The notes beneath the pieces are model-generated. The model did no database searches and was not told the DNA's origin. It saw only the letters and a list, made by a program, of their open reading frames with translations. This document shows, piece by piece, positions 27,196 to 35,731 of a stretch of 42,504 nucleotides of DNA. Numbering within the stretch: position 1 is the first letter of the stretch; the number at the start of each line of letters is the position of its first letter. The stretch is from Weissella cibaria (GTDB lineage: Bacteria > Bacillota > Bacilli > Lactobacillales > Lactobacillaceae). The stretch covers positions 1 through 42,504 of the forward strand of contig NZ_SDGK01000015.1 of assembly GCF_004521965.1 (NCBI RefSeq), in the 5' to 3' direction. The translations under genes were made by a program, and so were the position numbers.

Positions 27196-29445
27196 TTAGC
27201 GAGGAATCTCAACCATTTCGTAGGCTTCGATTACATCACCAATCTTTTCATCATTGTAGTTTTCAATCGTCAAACCGAAGTCGTAACCGTTCTTAACTTC
27301 CTTAACGTCATCCTTAAAGCGACGCAGAGAAGCAAGCTTACCGTCAAAGATAACGATACCATCACGGATCAAGCGAACTGAAGAGTTACGCGTAATCTTA
27401 CCTGATGTCACCATACCACCGACAATCGTTCCAATCTTAGAAACCTTGAACAACTCACGTACGTCAGCTGTACCAACAATTTCTTCCTTGAACTCAGGAT
27501 CCAATTGACCCTTCATAGCAGCTTCAATTTCATCGATTGCGTTATAGATAACATTATGCAAACGAATATCAACCTTGTCTGAGTCCGCTTGTTGACGAGC
27601 TTGTGGCGTAGGACGCACGTTAAATCCAACGATAATCGCACCAGAAGCTTCAGCCAACGTGACATCAGATTCGTTAATCGCACCAACAGCCGTGTGCAAG
27701 ATATCAACCTTAACACCGTCAACGTCAATCTTACGGAATGAACCGGCCAATGCTTCAACAGAACCTTGCACGTCAGCCTTGATAATAACTGGAACAGACT
27801 TCATTTGCTTTTCTGCCATCTTGTTAAACAAGTCTGAAACAGAAACGACGTTGTTACGGTTACGATCAGCAATCAAAGCACGCTTAGCACGCTCTTCACC
27901 AGCTGCACGGGCAGTCTTTTCATCTTCAAAGACGACGAAACGGTCACCAGCAGATGGTACATCATTCAACCCAGTAATCTCAACTGGTGTTGAAGGAACA
28001 GCTTCCTTAACACGACGGCCACGGTCGTTCGTCATTGTACGAACACGTCCGTATGTGTTACCCACAACAATTGGGTCTCCAACGTGCATCGTTCCTTGTT
28101 GCACCAAGACCGTTGCAATTGTTCCGCGACCCTTGTCCAAACGAGCTTCAATAACAGAACCAGCCGCACGTTGATCAGGGTTTGCCTTCAACTCCAACAC
28201 GTCAGCCGTCAACAAAATCATCTCCAACAATTCTTCGATGTTTTGACCAAACTTGGCTGAAATGTTGACGAAGATTGTGTCTCCACCATACTCTTCTGGG
28301 ATCAATTCGTATTGCATCAATTGGTTGATAACGTTTTCTGGGTTTGCACCAGGCTTATCAATCTTGTTAACTGCAACGATAATTGGTGTACCAGCTGCCT
28401 TGGCGTGATTAATCGCTTCAATGGTTTGTGGCATAACACCGTCATCGGCAGCCACAACCAAGATTGTGATATCCGTGATATCAGCTCCACGAGCACGCAT
28501 CGCCGTAAAGGCCGCGTGTCCAGGCGTGTCCAAGAACGTAATCACGCGACCTTCATCAGTCTTAACTTGATAAGCACCGATGTGTTGCGTGATTCCACCA
28601 GCTTCACCTTCTGTAACGTGTGAGTTACGCAAGTAGTCAAGCAAAGTCGTCTTACCATGGTCAACGTGTCCCATGATCGTAACGACTGGGGCGCGAGGAG
28701 TCAAGTTTTCTGTGTTTTCTTGCTCTGCTTCAAAGAACTTGTCGATGTCGGCAATGTCGACTTCAACCTTTTGCTCGGCTTCAATACCGTAATCGGCAGC
28801 CAAGATTTCGATTGTGTCAGCATCCAATGATTGGTTTTGGTTAACCATCACACCCAACATGAACAACTTCTTGATGATTTCCGTGGCATCACGGTGAATC
28901 AACTTCGCAATATCTTGCACGTTCATGCCAACTGAGTAAACCAAAGTTTCTGGTAATGGTTGGTCCTTACGTACTGTTGGTGCTGGTCGGTTTTCGTTAT
29001 TACGGTTACGACCAGGTCCCTTCTTACCCTTCTTTTTGTTACGGTTATTACCGTTCCAATTGTTGTTTGGGCGACCGTTGCTTCCACCGCGGTTGTTGTT
29101 GCGGTTGTTATTGTTGTTACGGTTACCACCTTGGTTACCGTTACCATTGTTTGAACGGTTTTGGTTACCTTGGTTGTTGTTACGGTTTTGGTTATTACCA
29201 CCGTTATTTTGGGCTGCCTTAGGAGCGTTGTTTTGGGCAGGCTTCTTCGGTGCCTCGGCCTTCTTTTCGGCCTTTGGTGCTGCCTTAGCAACTGGTTTTA
29301 CGGCATTCGTCAACGTTTTCACCGCCTTATCGTCAATTGTTGACATGTGGTTCTTAACGTCCAAACCAGCCTTTTCAGCTGCTGACACTAAGTCCTTTGA
29401 TGAAACATCTAATTCCTTCGCCAATTCGTAAATGCGCTTGGTCAT
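27196..29445 (-). CDS. infB: Translation initiation factor IF-2
   Basis: A 749-residue IF-2. The N-terminal IF2_N domain ([20 protein letters not shown]) is followed by a long Asn/Gly/Arg/Gln-rich disordered stretch (about residues 75-150). The GTPase has G1 [13 protein letters not shown]3 DTPGHAAF and G4 NKIDKPGA. Domains II to IV extend to the C-terminus (PRFKDDV-like [17 protein letters not shown]). It brings initiator tRNA to the 30S subunit. The low-complexity N-terminal stretch is encoded by repeating GTT/GTTG-rich bases on the plus strand and produces large spurious frames there. Confidence 0.97.
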   Translation of the reverse strand: MTKRIYELAKELDVSSKDLVSAAEKAGLDVKNHMSTIDDKAVKTLTNAVKPVAKAAPKAEKKAEAPKKPAQNNAPKAAQNNGGNNQNRNNNQGNQNRSNNGNGNQGGNRNNNNNRNNNRGGSNGRPNNNWNGNNRNKKKGKKGPGRNRNNENRPAPTVRKDQPLPETLVYSVGMNVQDIAKLIHRDATEIIKKLFMLGVMVNQNQSLDADTIEILAADYGIEAEQKVEVDIADIDKFFEAEQENTENLTPRAPVVTIMGHVDHGKTTLLDYLRNSHVTEGEAGGITQHIGAYQVKTDEGRVITFLDTPGHAAFTAMRARGADITDITILVVAADDGVMPQTIEAINHAKAAGTPIIVAVNKIDKPGANPENVINQLMQYELIPEEYGGDTIFVNISAKFGQNIEELLEMILLTADVLELKANPDQRAAGSVIEARLDKGRGTIATVLVQQGTMHVGDPIVVGNTYGRVRTMTNDRGRRVKEAVPSTPVEITGLNDVPSAGDRFVVFEDEKTARAAGEERAKRALIADRNRNNVVSVSDLFNKMAEKQMKSVPVIIKADVQGSVEALAGSFRKIDVDGVKVDILHTAVGAINESDVTLAEASGAIIVGFNVRPTPQARQQADSDKVDIRLHNVIYNAIDEIEAAMKGQLDPEFKEEIVGTADVRELFKVSKIGTIVGGMVTSGKITRNSSVRLIRDGIVIFDGKLASLRRFKDDVKEVKNGYDFGLTIENYNDEKIGDVIEAYEMVEIPR

Positions 29446-29457
29446 GTGTCATCCTCC

Positions 29458-29763
29458 CTAGATTTCTAAGTATTCCCGCATCTTTTTCGCAAATCCTCGG
29501 TCAGCTACTGCAATGACAGTACGCGCTAATCCGGTTGCGTCAGCTAATTCTTGTCGTGTCAAAGCGGTTGTAAATGGCACGTTATAGCTGGTTGTCTTAT
29601 CTGTAAATTTTTTCATACTACTTGCACCGCCATCTTTAGCAAAGAAAACTAAACTTGCTTTACTGTTTCGAATTGAGCCAAGTACCATATCCTCACCGGT
29701 CACTAGTTTGCCAGCGCGGCGCGCTAAACCCAATAAGTTTAAAAGTTTTTGCTTATTTTGCAT
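29458..29763 (-). CDS. ylxQ: L7Ae-family ribosomal protein YlxQ
   Basis: A 101-residue L7Ae/L30e-fold protein: KLLNLLGLARRAGKLVTGEDMVL, LVFFAKDGGASSMKKFTDK and ARTVIAVADRGFAKKM. Homologues bind kink-turn RNA. It starts at the ATG at 29763, overlapping the ylxR end by 11 bases, which implies translational coupling. The upstream extension of the frame is not family-like. Confidence 0.9.
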   Translation of the reverse strand: MQNKQKLLNLLGLARRAGKLVTGEDMVLGSIRNSKASLVFFAKDGGASSMKKFTDKTTSYNVPFTTALTRQELADATGLARTVIAVADRGFAKKMREYLEI

Positions 29764-30052
29764 CGCCAAACAATTCCTTACGTGCAGCTTGGTGCTCGAC
29801 GTAGGCAATCAACTCATCATAGAAGTTATCATCAAGCTTCGTTGCAAAAACACGATCAAACGTGCGCTTCTTCTTCGCCATCTCGGCAACTTCAACTGAC
29901 AATGAAATATAGGCCCCTCGACCGTTTGCACGGTTGGTTGGATCAAGTTCAACGTTACCTTCGGGGGTACGTACGATGCGCACGAGTTCCTTCTTCGGTA
30001 CCATTTCACCGGTTACGATGTCTTTTCGCATTGGAATCTTACGTGGCTTCAT
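29753..30052 (-). CDS. ylxR: RNA-binding protein YlxR (RnpM)
   Basis: A 99-residue protein of the YlxR/RnpM family, reported in Bacillus to bind and modulate RNase P. Markers are KPRKIPMRKDIVTGEMVPKKELVRIVR and the conserved NRANGRGAYIS. The ATG at 30052 has AGGAGG 7 bases upstream. It lies between nusA and ylxQ in the usual order. Confidence 0.92.
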   Translation of the reverse strand: MKPRKIPMRKDIVTGEMVPKKELVRIVRTPEGNVELDPTNRANGRGAYISLSVEVAEMAKKKRTFDRVFATKLDDNFYDELIAYVEHQAARKELFGDAK

Positions 30053-30064
30053 GAGCACACCTCC

Positions 30065-31204
30065 TTAGGCTTCTTCTGATGCCTCGAAGTCGTCGGCCAC
30101 ATCAGCTTCGATAACTGGTGCGTTAGCGGCTTCGTTTTCCTTGTTTGCCATGTCAGCAACAACAGCGTCACGTTCGCTTTCAGGCTTGATATCAATCTTG
30201 AAGCCTGTCAAACGGGCAGCCAAACGGGCGTTTTGTCCACGCTTACCAATAGCCAAAGACAATTGGTAATCAGGAACCAACACCGTTACAGCGCGGTCGT
30301 TTGTTGGATCAAAAATAACATCGACGACTTCAGCAGGGTTCAAAGCATTCTTGATAAATTGGGCTGGATCTTCTGTCCATTCCACAATATCCATGTTTTC
30401 GCCTGACAATTCAGTCACAACGGCTTGCACACGGGCACCACGTTGACCAACCATTGTTCCAACGGCATCCAAGTTGCTGTTATGTGAATAAACCGCAATC
30501 TTTGAACGATCACCAGCTTCACGAGCGATTGACTTAATTTCCACCGTACCATCAAAGACTTCAGGTACTTCGGCCTCGAACAAACGCTTAACCAACTCAG
30601 GGTGTGTACGTGAAACGAACACTTGAGGTCCCTTTTGTTCGTTTTGAACTTGTGACACCAATACCTTAATTTTGTCACCCATCCGGTATGACTCATTTGG
30701 CATTTGATCACCTTGCTTCATGGCAGCTTCTTGGTTACCAGGCAAGATAATGTACAAGAAACGTGAATCTTGACGTTCAACTTCTCCCGTAATAACCTCG
30801 TTCTCATAACCGATAAACTTGTCATAAACAACGCCACGCTCAGCTTCACGTACCTTTTGCATAATGATTTGCTTAGCTGTTTGGGCAGCCAAACGGCCAA
30901 AGTCAGCCGGTGTTACTTCAAAACGGATTTCATCCCCAATTTCGTAAGCCTTGTTCAATTCCAAAGCTTCTTCCAAAGTGATTTGTTCATAAGGTTCGTC
31001 GATTTCTTCAACAACCGTCTTAACTGAGTAAACCTTGATGTTACCCTTCTTTTGATCGAATTGAACCTCAACGTTTTCTGATTCGTCGTAGTTCTTTTCG
31101 TAAGCCTTCTTCAACGCTTCTTCGATCGCTTCTACCAAGACTTCTGCCTTGATACCCTTTTCTTGCTCCAAAGCGTCAAGGGCGTTTACTAATTCCTTAC
31201 TCAT
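30065..31204 (-). CDS. nusA: Transcription termination/antitermination factor NusA
   Basis: A 379-residue NusA: N-terminal RNA polymerase-binding domain ([35 protein letters not shown] across the start), an S1 domain (about residues 135-200) and KH1-KH2 ([41 protein letters not shown]). The C-terminus is acidic. The ATG at 31204 is the family start. It follows rimP after 19 bases. Because NusA acts on hairpin-dependent pausing and termination, the terminator in the operon leader (31963-32003) is a possible feedback target. Confidence 0.96.
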   Translation of the reverse strand: MSKELVNALDALEQEKGIKAEVLVEAIEEALKKAYEKNYDESENVEVQFDQKKGNIKVYSVKTVVEEIDEPYEQITLEEALELNKAYEIGDEIRFEVTPADFGRLAAQTAKQIIMQKVREAERGVVYDKFIGYENEVITGEVERQDSRFLYIILPGNQEAAMKQGDQMPNESYRMGDKIKVLVSQVQNEQKGPQVFVSRTHPELVKRLFEAEVPEVFDGTVEIKSIAREAGDRSKIAVYSHNSNLDAVGTMVGQRGARVQAVVTELSGENMDIVEWTEDPAQFIKNALNPAEVVDVIFDPTNDRAVTVLVPDYQLSLAIGKRGQNARLAARLTGFKIDIKPESERDAVVADMANKENEAANAPVIEADVADDFEASEEA

Positions 31205-31223
31205 TTGGATTCTCCATATAAAA

Positions 31224-31910
31224 TTAGAAGTTATTTGCTTGACGAGCTTGTGCAATTGCGTCGCGCGGGACGTCAACCGCAGTGTCATCGTCCAAAGTGA
31301 TTGTCAACGCTTCATCTGAAACCGTCGTTAACTCACCCGCAAAGTCTTTCTTACCATCGATTTTTTGATAGGTTGATACACGAACCATCTTGTTTATTGC
31401 CCACTCGAAATCTTCCGGTGTCGTCAAGATGCGATCCTGGCTAATCGTCAAGTTTGCTTGCTTAATTGCTGTACGTGGTACATCAATGCGTTTACGCTTA
31501 CCCTTGACTGTAATCGCCAATGTCAACATATCGTCAGTGGCGGCAAGCAATTCACCGTCAAATTCATTTTCTCCGTCCACCTCTTGGTTTAAGGCAACGT
31601 GAATATATTTTTCGAGCGCCCATTCGTAATCTTGTGGCCGCTTTAATTCACGTTCTGCCCCAGGAGATGAGACATCCATCAAGTATGCCTCAGGGAATGG
31701 ATCTGGTTCAATTTGGTCCATACGCTCACCAATCGTTTCGGTTAACATAACTAAATCGTCCATGTTAATTGCACCGTCAAGACGATCAACTAACACACGG
31801 AGCACCATATCTGATCCTTGTTTCTCGTAAATCACATCCCAGAGATCAAACCCTTGGTCTGCCAACTCAGGCGCTAGGACAGCTTGCACTGTTTCTACAA
31901 CGTTTGTCAT
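31224..31910 (-). CDS. rimP: Ribosome maturation factor RimP with duplicated C-terminal domain
   Basis: A 228-residue RimP; family members are usually about 150-160 residues. The N-terminal domain (about 1-82) is normal (LVMLTETIGERMDQ, YLMDVSSPGAERELK). The C-terminal SH3-like domain is present twice: residues 94-156 (DYEWALEKYIHVALNQEVDG, ending DVPRTAIKQANL) and 167-228 (DFEWAINKMVRVSTYQKIDG, ending DVPRDAIAQARQ). The copies share DxEWA, K, DG, F, GEL and DVPR-AI-QA positions but have diverged at DNA level, so the duplication is not recent. RimP helps 30S assembly. AGGGAGG precedes the ATG. It heads the rimP-nusA-ylxR-ylxQ-infB-rbfA cluster. Confidence 0.92.
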   Translation of the reverse strand: MTNVVETVQAVLAPELADQGFDLWDVIYEKQGSDMVLRVLVDRLDGAINMDDLVMLTETIGERMDQIEPDPFPEAYLMDVSSPGAERELKRPQDYEWALEKYIHVALNQEVDGENEFDGELLAATDDMLTLAITVKGKRKRIDVPRTAIKQANLTISQDRILTTPEDFEWAINKMVRVSTYQKIDGKKDFAGELTTVSDEALTITLDDDTAVDVPRDAIAQARQANNF

Positions 31911-31962
31911 ATTATTCCCTCCCTTCGTTCCGTAAAATCATCTATGTCAGAGGTAAAACCCT

Positions 31963-32003
31963 AAAAAAATGAGCGGCCAAGGAATTTCGTTCCTGGCCAC
32001 TCA
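31963..32003 (-). terminator. Intrinsic terminator in the leader of the rimP-nusA-infB operon
   Basis: On the minus strand TGAGTGGCCAGGAA (32003-31990), a 5-base loop and TTCCTTGGCCGCTCA (31984-31970) form a 14-bp stem with one bulge, followed by seven T. It lies 53 bases before the rimP start, on the same strand, and about 20 bases after a TATAAT box. No minus-strand gene lies directly upstream. Either it attenuates the operon or it ends a very short RNA. Confidence 0.8.
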
Positions 32004-32028
32004 ATTAAGAGCTTATTCATTAACAGTT

Positions 32029-32034
32029 ATTATA
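32029..32034 (-). promoter_or_regulatory. Putative -10 box of the rimP operon
   Basis: A TATAAT on the minus strand lies about 25 bases before the leader terminator. Upstream is a small CACC/GGTG repeat; the -35 is weak (TTGCTA at a 20-base spacing). The start point would be near 32022. Confidence 0.5.
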
Positions 32035-32166
32035 ATAACACCATTCTGGTGGAATAGCAACTTATATCACACTGTATATGTGTTGGCACCCTATTTTAAA
32101 TCATTCTAACAATTCGTCTGTATAATGCTGGTATCTATCCGAGAAACACACAACAGGAGGCTACCC

Positions 32167-32535
32167 ATGCAAACAGAACAACTTATTTTAACGGCCCTCA
32201 ACACCGTTCGCCAGGCGTTTGTTCACGGTCGCTCCATCGATCCCACCGATTGGTCTACAATGGCGGCCACCACAGCCGTTCAAAAACACCTTGCAGCCGC
32301 ACCAAGCATTAACGACGATACAGTTACTATTGATTTTTATCGAGGCGTCAAACAGCCATTGGTTGTCTTTTCATATAATCATGACGGTAAAGTCATTGCT
32401 GGTGAGACTTGAACCTGGATTAGGTTAGAGGAAACCTTGGTTGCAAACGGTACCGCATTTCGTCTGACGAGTACCGATACTGTCGATCGCCTAAATATCC
32501 TACTCGGCCAATCAATAGCTCACTATACAAAATAA
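32167..32535 (+). pseudogene. Small unrecognised gene interrupted by an in-frame TGA
   Basis: AGGAGG and an ATG at 32167 open an 81-residue frame (MQTEQLILTALNTVRQAFVHG, later VTIDFYRGVKQPLVVFSYNH) that stops at TGA 32410-32412. The same frame stays open for another 40 codons (TWIRLEETLVANGTAFRLTS, ending IAHYTK) to TAA at 32533-32535. This suggests a 122-residue protein interrupted by one nonsense mutation, perhaps CGA or TGG to TGA. The last 24 bases overlap the converging acetyltransferase gene. I do not recognise the family. The first part could still be made as a truncated protein. Confidence 0.6.
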
Positions 32536-32862
32536 CGTAAAACCATTCGCTTCATAGAAGGCTTGAGTCCCTTCGTTGTGAGCATATGCCGTTGCAACCT
32601 TTGCACCGCGTGGACCACTACGCATAAAGACTTCACGTAATAGTGCCGCATCAACCCCAGCTGCCTGCAGGACTTCAGATAAAACGAGCCGCTTAATGTG
32701 CACCTCGGCACCCATAAATTCAGCAATTATCCCACCAACTGGCATTTTTTGGTCGTTTAACACGGCAATCGCAATGTCAGCGTCTGGCGTCGCTATTTCG
32801 CGACCCAGAATTCGATTTAGGTGGGTGTGTAGTTCAGTTACGGTCGTCTCTTTTAGTTCCAT
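32512..32862 (-). CDS. GNAT family acetyltransferase (short)
   Basis: A 116-residue protein with the C-terminal half of a GNAT fold: PVGGIIAEFMGAEVHIKRLVLSEVLQAAGV around the central strands, then ATAYAHNEGTQAFYEANGF, the classic last helix and strand. It is shorter than typical GNATs (about 140-170), ending soon after NGF. GAGG precedes the ATG at 32862, 9 bases after the lactate oxidase stop, so the two are probably co-transcribed. Substrate unknown. Confidence 0.75.
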   Translation of the reverse strand: MELKETTVTELHTHLNRILGREIATPDADIAIAVLNDQKMPVGGIIAEFMGAEVHIKRLVLSEVLQAAGVDAALLREVFMRSGPRGAKVATAYAHNEGTQAFYEANGFTLFCIVSY

Positions 32863-32870
32863 TGATATCC

Positions 32871-33977
32871 TCAAAATTTTGCATCGATAATTTTGGCATG
32901 TTGCAACTCGGCTACCGTGTGTGCACCCGTCAATTGCATCACAATCTTTAATTCTGTTGCCAAATGCTCATACACCGATTGTACACCAGCCGCCCCACCT
33001 TGGTTCAACCCCCAAAGCATCGGGCGACCAAGTGCGACAACATCTGCTCCTAGCGCAAGTGCCTTCGCAACATCCTCACCACGCCGGATACCAGAATCGA
33101 AAATAACCGGTACACGGCGGTTAACAGCCTTTGTAATCGCCGCCAACGTATCAATAGATGCTGGTGCACCATTTAGCTCACGGCCACCATGATTAGACAC
33201 CCAAATACCGTCAGCTCCGGCCCCATTTGCAGCCAGTGCATCGTCAGGATCTTGAATGCCTTTGACAATGACCGGCAAGCCGTGGGCCATGTCCTTGACC
33301 TTATTAATATCGCGCAACGACAAATTTTGCTTTGCCCGTGCATAAATATCAGCAATCCCTAACCCTTCACCAGAACCGGCGGCATTCGAAAACGCTGCCA
33401 AATTCTCCATTGGCAATGGGAACGTAAAGTTATTAATAATATCGGCCTCACGATAACCACCTAACGTGGCGTCAGCGGTCAAAATAATGGCCTTATAACC
33501 GTTGTTAACTGCTTCGTCTAACAAATACTGATTAAAATCATCATCACGGGACATATACAATTGGAAAAACTTGGGCGTATCGGGCGCCGCACTAGCTACA
33601 TCCGCAATACGTGAATTACCATACGTTGATAGACTAAAAATCGACCCTGCAGCACCAACTCCCTTGACCGTAACTTGTTCACCATCTTGGTGCATCAGCC
33701 CGTGCGCTGCAATCGGTGCCGCAATCACGGGCATCGCAAGCGGAATATCGAACAATGCCGTACTCAAATTAGGCGCCGAAATGTCTTGCAACATACGTGG
33801 AATTAATTGATAGTGGCGAAACGCTTGTTCGTTATCTCGCAACACTTGTTCGTCCGAAGAACCACCATCCACGTAGCCAAACGCTCCCGCTTCGGTGTCG
33901 CGCTTTACGGCCTCACGCAACCGTGGCAAGTCAATAATGGTTAGCTTTTCTTCTTTTGTACTGCCTTGATAAGTCAT
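32871..33977 (-). CDS. lctO: FMN-dependent L-lactate oxidase family protein
   Basis: A 368-residue alpha-hydroxy-acid oxidase. Motifs: FQLYMSRDDDFNQYLLDEA, LPVIVKGIQDPDDALAANGA (FMN-contacting Lys), GIWVSNHGGRELNGAP (catalytic His and substrate Arg), VIFDSGIRRGEDVAKALALGAD and VALGRPMLWGL. These match lactate oxidases of aerobic cocci closely, giving pyruvate and hydrogen peroxide from L-lactate and oxygen. Related enzymes use other hydroxy acids, so substrate is inferred. A cre-like site lies about 95 bases upstream of the start, consistent with carbon catabolite control. Confidence 0.88.
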   Translation of the reverse strand: MTYQGSTKEEKLTIIDLPRLREAVKRDTEAGAFGYVDGGSSDEQVLRDNEQAFRHYQLIPRMLQDISAPNLSTALFDIPLAMPVIAAPIAAHGLMHQDGEQVTVKGVGAAGSIFSLSTYGNSRIADVASAAPDTPKFFQLYMSRDDDFNQYLLDEAVNNGYKAIILTADATLGGYREADIINNFTFPLPMENLAAFSNAAGSGEGLGIADIYARAKQNLSLRDINKVKDMAHGLPVIVKGIQDPDDALAANGAGADGIWVSNHGGRELNGAPASIDTLAAITKAVNRRVPVIFDSGIRRGEDVAKALALGADVVALGRPMLWGLNQGGAAGVQSVYEHLATELKIVMQLTGAHTVAELQHAKIIDAKF

Positions 33978-34068
33978 CAGAATTACCTTCTTTTCTTGTT
34001 AATTAAGTTGCAGAACACTTTTACAACTTTTAGTTTAGTCCGCTAACAAAATTATGGCAGAAAAAAGG

Positions 34069-34082
34069 TGTAACCGTTTGCA
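34069..34082 (-). promoter_or_regulatory. cre site upstream of lctO
   Basis: TGTAACCGTTTGCA on the plus strand fits the degenerate CcpA consensus TGNAANCGNTNNCA at every fixed position. It lies between the lactate oxidase start and the MFS gene terminator. Repression of lactate oxidation during growth on preferred sugars is an inference. Confidence 0.6.
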
Positions 34083-34083
34083 T

Positions 34084-34113
34084 AAAAAAGCACCTAACAG
34101 GATTGTTAGGTGC
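34084..34113 (-). terminator. Terminator after the MFS gene
   Basis: On the minus strand GCACCTAACA (34113-34104), a 4-base loop and TGTTAGGTGC (34099-34090) are followed by TTTTTT. Confidence 0.85.
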
Positions 34114-34123
34114 CAAAATCGCA

Positions 34124-35332
34124 TTAGTGCGCATCAACTTGTGGTGCCACATCGTGTTCGTGATTATAAAACTTGTAGTATAAGAGACCAGCAATCACCG
34201 GAATAATAGCCGCAAGTAGGTACAATTCGCGGAAACTTATCAACTTTGCAATGTCACCTAAGACGAATGGGCCAACACCAATTCCTAAGTCTAAACCAAT
34301 GAAGTACGTTGACAACGACACGCCTACTCGTAAGGCATTAGGTGCCATCTTCAAAGCCACGGCCTGTCCATTCGACATAAATGTTCCATAACCCAATCCG
34401 ATAAATGCACCAGCAACCAACAACGTCACCCCAGAATGTGTCAAACCTAAGATAACTAACCCAATCGCAAGTGAGATATACGATGGGTACATCACATAAT
34501 CCTCACCCTTCACGTCGAAGATTCGACCAGCCATAGGACGTGTAATGGTAATGACCAAGGCGTACACCACAAAGAAGAACGAACTAATCCCCACAAGGTG
34601 AATCGTCTTTGCATAAGATGAAAGAAATGACAACACTGATGAGTAAGAGAAGCCCATCAAGAAGCCAATGCTAGCAATAAAAATCGTATTGCGTTCAATC
34701 AAATTATCAAATGTCATATGACGCAAATCGGCTTTCCGTTCGGGGGTCAAAACCAAATTACGGACTGGCAAAATCAGTGTCGCAATCGTGGTCAACAAAA
34801 TCAATGCAGATGACACTTCCACAATAAAACGGAAATTCGTCAAGTTAAGCAAGATCATTCCCACAAACGGTCCAATGGCTGCAGCCAGTGACGTGCTCAA
34901 TCCATAGAAGTTGATTCCCAACCCCTTTTTATCCTCTGGAATGTAGTCTGTCACAATGGCATTTGTGGCAGTCGAAGCCATACCATAAGCAAAACCATTG
35001 ACCAAACGAACAACAAACATCACCCCAATATTAGGAATCACTAGATAGGCAAGTGTCGAAACCAAATATAGAATCGCACCGTAGCGCAGTGACTGCTTAC
35101 GACCAATGATGTCAAGTTGCTGTCCAATGAATAAACGAGCAAGCAACGTTCCAATAACGTAAATTCCTGATGCTAGCCCCGCTTGAGCTAAACTGGCGTG
35201 CAAATTTGTGTGTACCACAACGGCAATAATCACCATTAATAGATAGTACACTAAGTAAATGACGAAATTAATCGCCGTAATGCTGACAAATCCGGCATTC
35301 ATAATACTGGTGAGCGGCTTTGAATCATTCAT
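34124..35332 (-). CDS. MFS transporter (12-span, drug or metabolite exporter type)
   Basis: A 402-residue major facilitator with about 12 hydrophobic segments. The loop 2-3 signature is ARLFIGQQLDIIGRKQSLRYG, and NGFAYGMASTATNAIVTDYIPEDKKGLGINFYG marks the loop after span 4-5. It resembles staphyloferrin/quinolone-type efflux MFS proteins found in lactobacilli. Substrate unknown. The ATG at 35332 follows GAGAG; it is intact, with its own terminator. Confidence 0.85.
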   Translation of the reverse strand: MNDSKPLTSIMNAGFVSITAINFVIYLVYYLLMVIIAVVVHTNLHASLAQAGLASGIYVIGTLLARLFIGQQLDIIGRKQSLRYGAILYLVSTLAYLVIPNIGVMFVVRLVNGFAYGMASTATNAIVTDYIPEDKKGLGINFYGLSTSLAAAIGPFVGMILLNLTNFRFIVEVSSALILLTTIATLILPVRNLVLTPERKADLRHMTFDNLIERNTIFIASIGFLMGFSYSSVLSFLSSYAKTIHLVGISSFFFVVYALVITITRPMAGRIFDVKGEDYVMYPSYISLAIGLVILGLTHSGVTLLVAGAFIGLGYGTFMSNGQAVALKMAPNALRVGVSLSTYFIGLDLGIGVGPFVLGDIAKLISFRELYLLAAIIPVIAGLLYYKFYNHEHDVAPQVDAH

Positions 35333-35430
35333 AATCAACAACTCTCGCTTTCATAACGTAATGTCCTTAATCATAGCGAAGCTGGCTTCGTTTCCAAAAA
35401 ACCATTTTTTCAAAATTTAAAAACTCATTT

Positions 35431-35459
35431 TTGTTCCGACCTCGTGTTCTTCCTATAAT
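35431..35459 (+). promoter_or_regulatory. Promoter of the 55-residue protein gene
   Basis: TTGTTC (35431-35436), 17 bases, TATAAT (35454-35459), about 30 bases before the ATG. Confidence 0.75.
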
Positions 35460-35491
35460 AAAATCATTCAGTAACAGGAAGGATGTCAATA

Positions 35492-35659
35492 ATGACTCAA
35501 TCTAATGAACAAATCGCACACGATCTAGCGGTTGCAATTGCTAGCCAACATTATTTAAAGAGTTCTGTGCGCAGCTTTCACAACGCCATTACGGATTACG
35601 ATGAAATTTACGACGAACTACTTGCCGAACTTGCCAAGATAACACACATTGCGGTATAA
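35492..35659 (+). CDS. Small protein of 55 residues, unrecognised
   Basis: A short gene with a near-consensus promoter, GGAAGGA 8 bases before the ATG, and a terminator hairpin after it, so it is very likely expressed. The protein begins MTQSNEQIAHDLAVAIASQH, is soluble and alpha-helical in character, and carries FHNAITDYDEIYDELLAELA near the C-terminus, acidic and amphipathic. I do not recognise the family. The gene lies directly upstream of the Mga-like regulator, and its terminator is the leader of that gene. Confidence 0.75.
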   Translation: MTQSNEQIAHDLAVAIASQHYLKSSVRSFHNAITDYDEIYDELLAELAKITHIAV

Positions 35660-35681
35660 CAAAAACATAACAGCGCTTATG

Positions 35682-35710
35682 AAAAGGCAGTGCGTGCACT
35701 GCCTTTTTAT
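35682..35710 (+). terminator. Terminator between the 55-residue protein and the Mga-like regulator
   Basis: AAAAGGCAGTGC and GCACTGCCTTTT (35682-35707) with a tight loop, followed by T. It ends 25 bases before the regulator start, so read-through would set expression of the regulator unless a further promoter exists. Confidence 0.8.
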
Positions 35711-35731
35711 GTGTTAATTGGGAGACTTTCA

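Noticed and set aside
28923-29343. Several long plus-strand and alternate-frame reading frames over the start of infB
   Set aside because: They are shadows of the Asn/Gly/Arg-rich low-complexity part of IF-2; their Tyr/Cys/Gly or Leu/Pro repeats have no start signal. The repeats are not a CRISPR array either, having no unit length or spacers.
32410-32412. In-frame TGA as a selenocysteine or recoded codon
   Set aside because: No SECIS-like hairpin is apparent, the neighbouring genes use TGA as stop, and a simple nonsense mutation fits the other decay in the window.
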